Source: Fen-1058 sp964398185 (GTDB taxonomy: Bacteria; Chloroflexota; Anaerolineae; Fen-1058). From it: 64,000 nt of DNA. The notes beneath the pieces are model-generated. The model did not search any database. It was not told the DNA's origin and worked only from the letters and a program-made list of their open reading frames with translations. A program made the position numbers and the translations under genes. The first letter of the stretch is position 1; each line of letters starts with the position of its first letter. This document shows positions 61,610 to 64,000 of this stretch, one piece after another. Location: assembly GCA_964398185.1 (NCBI GenBank), contig CAYNML010000016.1, positions 20,275 to 84,274 on the forward strand, written 5' to 3'.

Positions 61610-63067
61610 ATGGACTGGAACAGCACTGCCCCGGCCGACCGGCAGCACTTTGCGCCCGCTGAAATTTTCGCCGCCGGGTTGACGCAGCACCACATCGCCA
61701 ACACCGCCTATCCCATTGGCCACGTCACCACCATGCGGCCTTATCGCGTGAGCCGCCGGGAGGGCGAAGACGATCGGGTGGCCGCCGCCGCGTGGGACGG
61801 CATCGATCAGATGTGCCTGTACGTGCACATCCCCTTCTGCGAGAAACGCTGCTCGTTCTGCGAATACACCGTGGTCGATCCGCATTTGAATCAGTCGGCG
61901 GAAGACACCTACTTCGATCTGCTCCTGCGCGAATTTGAGCTGTGGGGCCGCGCGATCGCTTCGTCGCAGAAAACCTTGATCGGATTTGACATTGGCGGCG
62001 GCACACCCGCCCTGCCCAAGGCGGCCAACACCGCCCGATTGATCGAAGCAGCCCGACGGCACTTCCGCCTCAAGGACGGCATGCAGATCAGCATCGAGAC
62101 GACACCGCGTATTGCTGCCAATGACCCGCAGAAAATGAAAGACTTGCAGGCGCTCGGCATCGAACGCATCAGCATGGGCGTGCAGACCATCCAGCCGAGT
62201 CTGCTCAAGGCGCTGGGGCGCATCGCTTCCGCTGCCGACATCAACTTCAGGGCGCGTGATGCGATCCGCGCTGCCGGGTTTCAGAAGTTCAACGTCGATC
62301 TGATGTACGGCTTCGCGCGGCAATCGCTGCGGAGTTGGGATGAGACGCTGCAGCACGCGATCGATCTCAACCCGGAGTACATCACGCTCTACCGGATGCG
62401 CTACAAAGGCACGCCGATCGCGGCGCAGGCGCAGCAAGTGACGCTGGCACAAGTTGAAGCGCTGGCGCAGTTGGCGAAAGAGCGGCTGCACGCCGCCGGG
62501 TATCTCGCCAATCCCGGCAAGAACACGTACAGCCGCTGCGCGGGCGATCCCGGCGCCAGCGATTATCTGACCACCCGCGTGATCGATGGCACGCCGTATC
62601 TAGGCCTGGGTCTCGGCGCACAGTCGTTGTCGCACGTCACATTGAGTTACAACGCGGGCGCGGCGGGCAAAGAACTCAAACCGTATCAGCAGAAGATCGA
62701 GGGTGGCCGCCTGCCCTTGCAGGACGTGTATCACCTCTCGCGTGAAGCCGCGCTGGGCAAGATGATCTCCGTCTCGTTCTACTTCGGCGAGATTAACCTG
62801 GCCGCCTTTCAACGCAAATTCGGCGTCACGTTGGAGCAAGCTTTTCCTGAAGAAGTTGCCTTTGTCGTGCAGCACGGCCTGATGGAATATTCTGACTCCA
62901 CGCTGCGCCTCACCTCCGACGGCGCGCGCAACGTCAACGGTGTGATCGCGCTGTTCTATGCGCCGGCGGTGAAGGAACACTTGCTCAAACTCGCGCAGGA
63001 GGATAGCGGGACAGAGAGAATGAGAGACGGAGAGAGAGCACAGCAGGGCGAGTTGGCGCTGGCGTGA
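61610..63067 (+). CDS. Radical SAM protein of the HemN/coproporphyrinogen-oxidase-like group
   Basis: A protein of 485 residues. The iron-sulfur motif is CEKRCSFC (Cys77, Cys81, Cys84) within YVHIPFCEKRCSFCEY. This is the HemN-type signature, followed by DIGGGTPALPK, ERISMGVQTIQPSLLKALGR, KFNVDLMYGFARQSL and ITLYRMRYKGTP. The closing region GEINLAAFQRKFGVTLEQ resembles the HemN C-terminal domain. HemN-type proteins oxidise coproporphyrinogen or act as heme chaperones, but related enzymes do other reactions, so the substrate is not set. It is controlled by a promoter and two palindromes and probably cotranscribed with a second radical SAM gene. Confidence 0.85.
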   Translation: MDWNSTAPADRQHFAPAEIFAAGLTQHHIANTAYPIGHVTTMRPYRVSRREGEDDRVAAAAWDGIDQMCLYVHIPFCEKRCSFCEYTVVDPHLNQSAEDTYFDLLLREFELWGRAIASSQKTLIGFDIGGGTPALPKAANTARLIEAARRHFRLKDGMQISIETTPRIAANDPQKMKDLQALGIERISMGVQTIQPSLLKALGRIASAADINFRARDAIRAAGFQKFNVDLMYGFARQSLRSWDETLQHAIDLNPEYITLYRMRYKGTPIAAQAQQVTLAQVEALAQLAKERLHAAGYLANPGKNTYSRCAGDPGASDYLTTRVIDGTPYLGLGLGAQSLSHVTLSYNAGAAGKELKPYQQKIEGGRLPLQDVYHLSREAALGKMISVSFYFGEINLAAFQRKFGVTLEQAFPEEVAFVVQHGLMEYSDSTLRLTSDGARNVNGVIALFYAPAVKEHLLKLAQEDSGTERMRDGERAQQGELALA

Positions 63068-63124
63068 GTTACTCATTACTCATTACTCGTTACGCTTTGG
63101 ACCACGAGTAACGAGTAACGAGTA
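63066..63124. repeat. Inverted heptanucleotide repeat array
   Basis: ACTCATT, ACTCATT, ACTCGTT on the left face GAGTAAC, GAGTAAC, GAGTAAA on the right with a short loop GCTTTGGACCAC. It lies between the two radical SAM genes. Confidence 0.9.
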
Positions 63125-63129
63125 AAGCC

Positions 63130-63909
63130 GTGAATACCATGTACGATTTTGCCAACCTCCTCTTCGCCGGGCCGTGCAACGCCCGCTGCGCCTTCTGCAT
63201 CGGGCGGCAGATCGATCCGCGTCTGAGCGTGAACAATCTCGCCGAGTATCCGCCGCGCAATCTCGATCGCTTCGTCGAGTTGATCATCACACACGCGATC
63301 AAACAGGTGGTCCTCACCGGCACCACCACCGATCCGCAGTTGTACCGGCATGAAGCACGGTTGCTCGATCATTTGCGCCAACGGCTGCCGGCTGACACGC
63401 AGATTGCACTGCACACCAACGGGCGGCTGGCCTTGAACAAGATTAACGTGCTGAATCAGTACGATCGGGTGTGCCTCTCCTTCCCCACGTTCGATCCCGT
63501 GACCTATTGCAAGATGATGGGCGTGCGCGGCGTGCCCGATCTGGCGGCCATCCTCGAGCGGGCGCAGATTCCCGTCAAAATCTCGTGCGTCATCGACGAG
63601 CACAACCGTGCAGAATTGCCGCAGTTTTTGGAACGCTGCCACAGCATTGGCATCAAACGGCTCGTGCTGCGTCGCCTGTATGGCGACACGCGCGCGTGGG
63701 ACGCAGGGAGTGGTCTGGCGCCGCTCCTGGGCGACCGCCACAGTCGCCCCTATGCCATGCGCGGCGATTATCGCGGCAACCCCGTCTTTGATTTCGACGG
63801 CATGGAAGTGACCCTCTGGAACTTTGATAATTGCGAGTGCCGCTCCCTCAACCTCTTCAGCGATGGCACCCTCAGCGCCGAATACCTTCTCGCCAAAACA
63901 CATGCGTGA
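63130..63909 (+). CDS. Radical SAM protein of unknown substrate
   Basis: A protein of 259 residues. GPCNARCAFC (Cys16, Cys20, Cys23) supplies the 4Fe-4S site. Later motifs QVVLTGTTTDPQLYRHE, IALHTNGRLALN and ISCVIDEHN fit a radical SAM barrel of the MoaA/NifB-like type. Near the C terminus FDNCECRSLNLFSDGTLS carries two more cysteines. No auxiliary SPASM domain or peptide substrate gene is visible. GTG 63130 and ATG 63139 are both possible starts; neither has a good ribosome-binding site since a repeat array precedes the gene. The pairing with the HemN-like gene suggests that both act in one pathway. Confidence 0.8.
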   Translation: MNTMYDFANLLFAGPCNARCAFCIGRQIDPRLSVNNLAEYPPRNLDRFVELIITHAIKQVVLTGTTTDPQLYRHEARLLDHLRQRLPADTQIALHTNGRLALNKINVLNQYDRVCLSFPTFDPVTYCKMMGVRGVPDLAAILERAQIPVKISCVIDEHNRAELPQFLERCHSIGIKRLVLRRLYGDTRAWDAGSGLAPLLGDRHSRPYAMRGDYRGNPVFDFDGMEVTLWNFDNCECRSLNLFSDGTLSAEYLLAKTHA

Positions 63910-63914
63910 AGAGG

Positions 63915-63970
63915 TCTTTACGCATTACGCATTACGCATTACGCTTTACGCATTACGCTTTACGCATTAC
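63915..63970. repeat. CATTACG heptanucleotide array
   Basis: About seven units of CATTACG and CTTTACG follow the second radical SAM gene. Nothing else is recognised between 63910 and 64000. Confidence 0.88.
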
Positions 63971-64000
63971 TTTTCCCCGTTTGACGCTTCCAACAATTCC

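Noticed and set aside
63066..63970. A CRISPR-like array from repeats near the window end
   Set aside because: Units are seven bases with no spacers. CRISPR repeats are 23-40 bp with unique spacers, and no cas gene is near.

Overview
The window looks like part of a Chloroflexota (Anaerolineae-like) genome assembled from short reads. The evidence is indirect. It holds a mevalonate kinase/isopentenyl phosphate kinase pair, secreted glycosidases with Thr-Pro linkers, a secreted protein ending in a YLPLIIK-type tail, BTAD-STAND-WD40 and kinase-ATPase giants, a DUF5679 zinc ribbon, a high-GC sequence, and many dispersed palindromic repeats. No rRNA or tRNA gene, CRISPR array, integrase or insertion sequence was recognised. 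A run of 100 N at 14019-14118 is flanked by identical 55-bp ends and looks like an unmerged contig overlap.

Layout. 1-508: 5' end of an MFS transporter. 723-6569: a Ser/Thr phospho-signalling cluster (PQQ-propeller kinase, PP2C phosphatase, J-domain/vWA protein, zinc-ribbon/FHA protein, small conserved protein, OmpR-type regulator), followed by dnaK behind a perfect palindrome that overlaps its probable start site. 8891-14934: a complete branched-chain-amino-acid-type ABC importer (livK-H-M-G-F). 15034-19249: a fused formiminotransferase/cyclodeaminase, an AT-richer nuclease-like ORF, an isoprenylcysteine-methyltransferase-like membrane protein and an RsmF-like methyltransferase. 19353-25620 (minus): a solute-binding protein, a glycosidase, small membrane proteins, a decayed LiaF-like gene, DUF503, a LipM-like acyltransferase and a coiled-coil J-domain protein. 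25737-29993: rpoC without rpoB beside it, with its own near-consensus promoter and a structured leader. 30273-35783: a trypsin-like protease and a BTAD-STAND-WD40 giant cut by one in-frame TGA. 35868-40937: DUF5679, secD-secF, a B3/B4-domain protein and a zinc alcohol dehydrogenase. 41039-50428: a GH99-like protein, mevalonate kinase plus IPK, a zinc-ribbon protein, a large secreted alpha-amylase and a polyprenol-type glycosyltransferase. 50436-57816 (minus): DinB, HIT, an unknown protein, and an overlapping pair of a membrane STAND ATPase and an ATPase-kinase fusion. 58154-61401: an L,D-transpeptidase, a LuxR-type HTH protein, an F420/NADP oxidoreductase-like protein, a DUF4177-like protein and a truncated HtrA. 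61610-63909: two radical SAM enzymes behind a promoter with two matching operator-like palindromes.

The most unusual theme is repetitive DNA. Heptanucleotide arrays and at least six other palindromic families lie between genes and, in at least five places, sit in frame inside genes or form their ends. Two broken genes (liaF-like, htrA-like) lie close to such elements. The best candidates for little-described systems are the J-domain/vWA-FHA-kinase-phosphatase cluster next to dnaK, the paired STAND ATPase plus ATPase-kinase operon, and the operator-controlled radical SAM pair.
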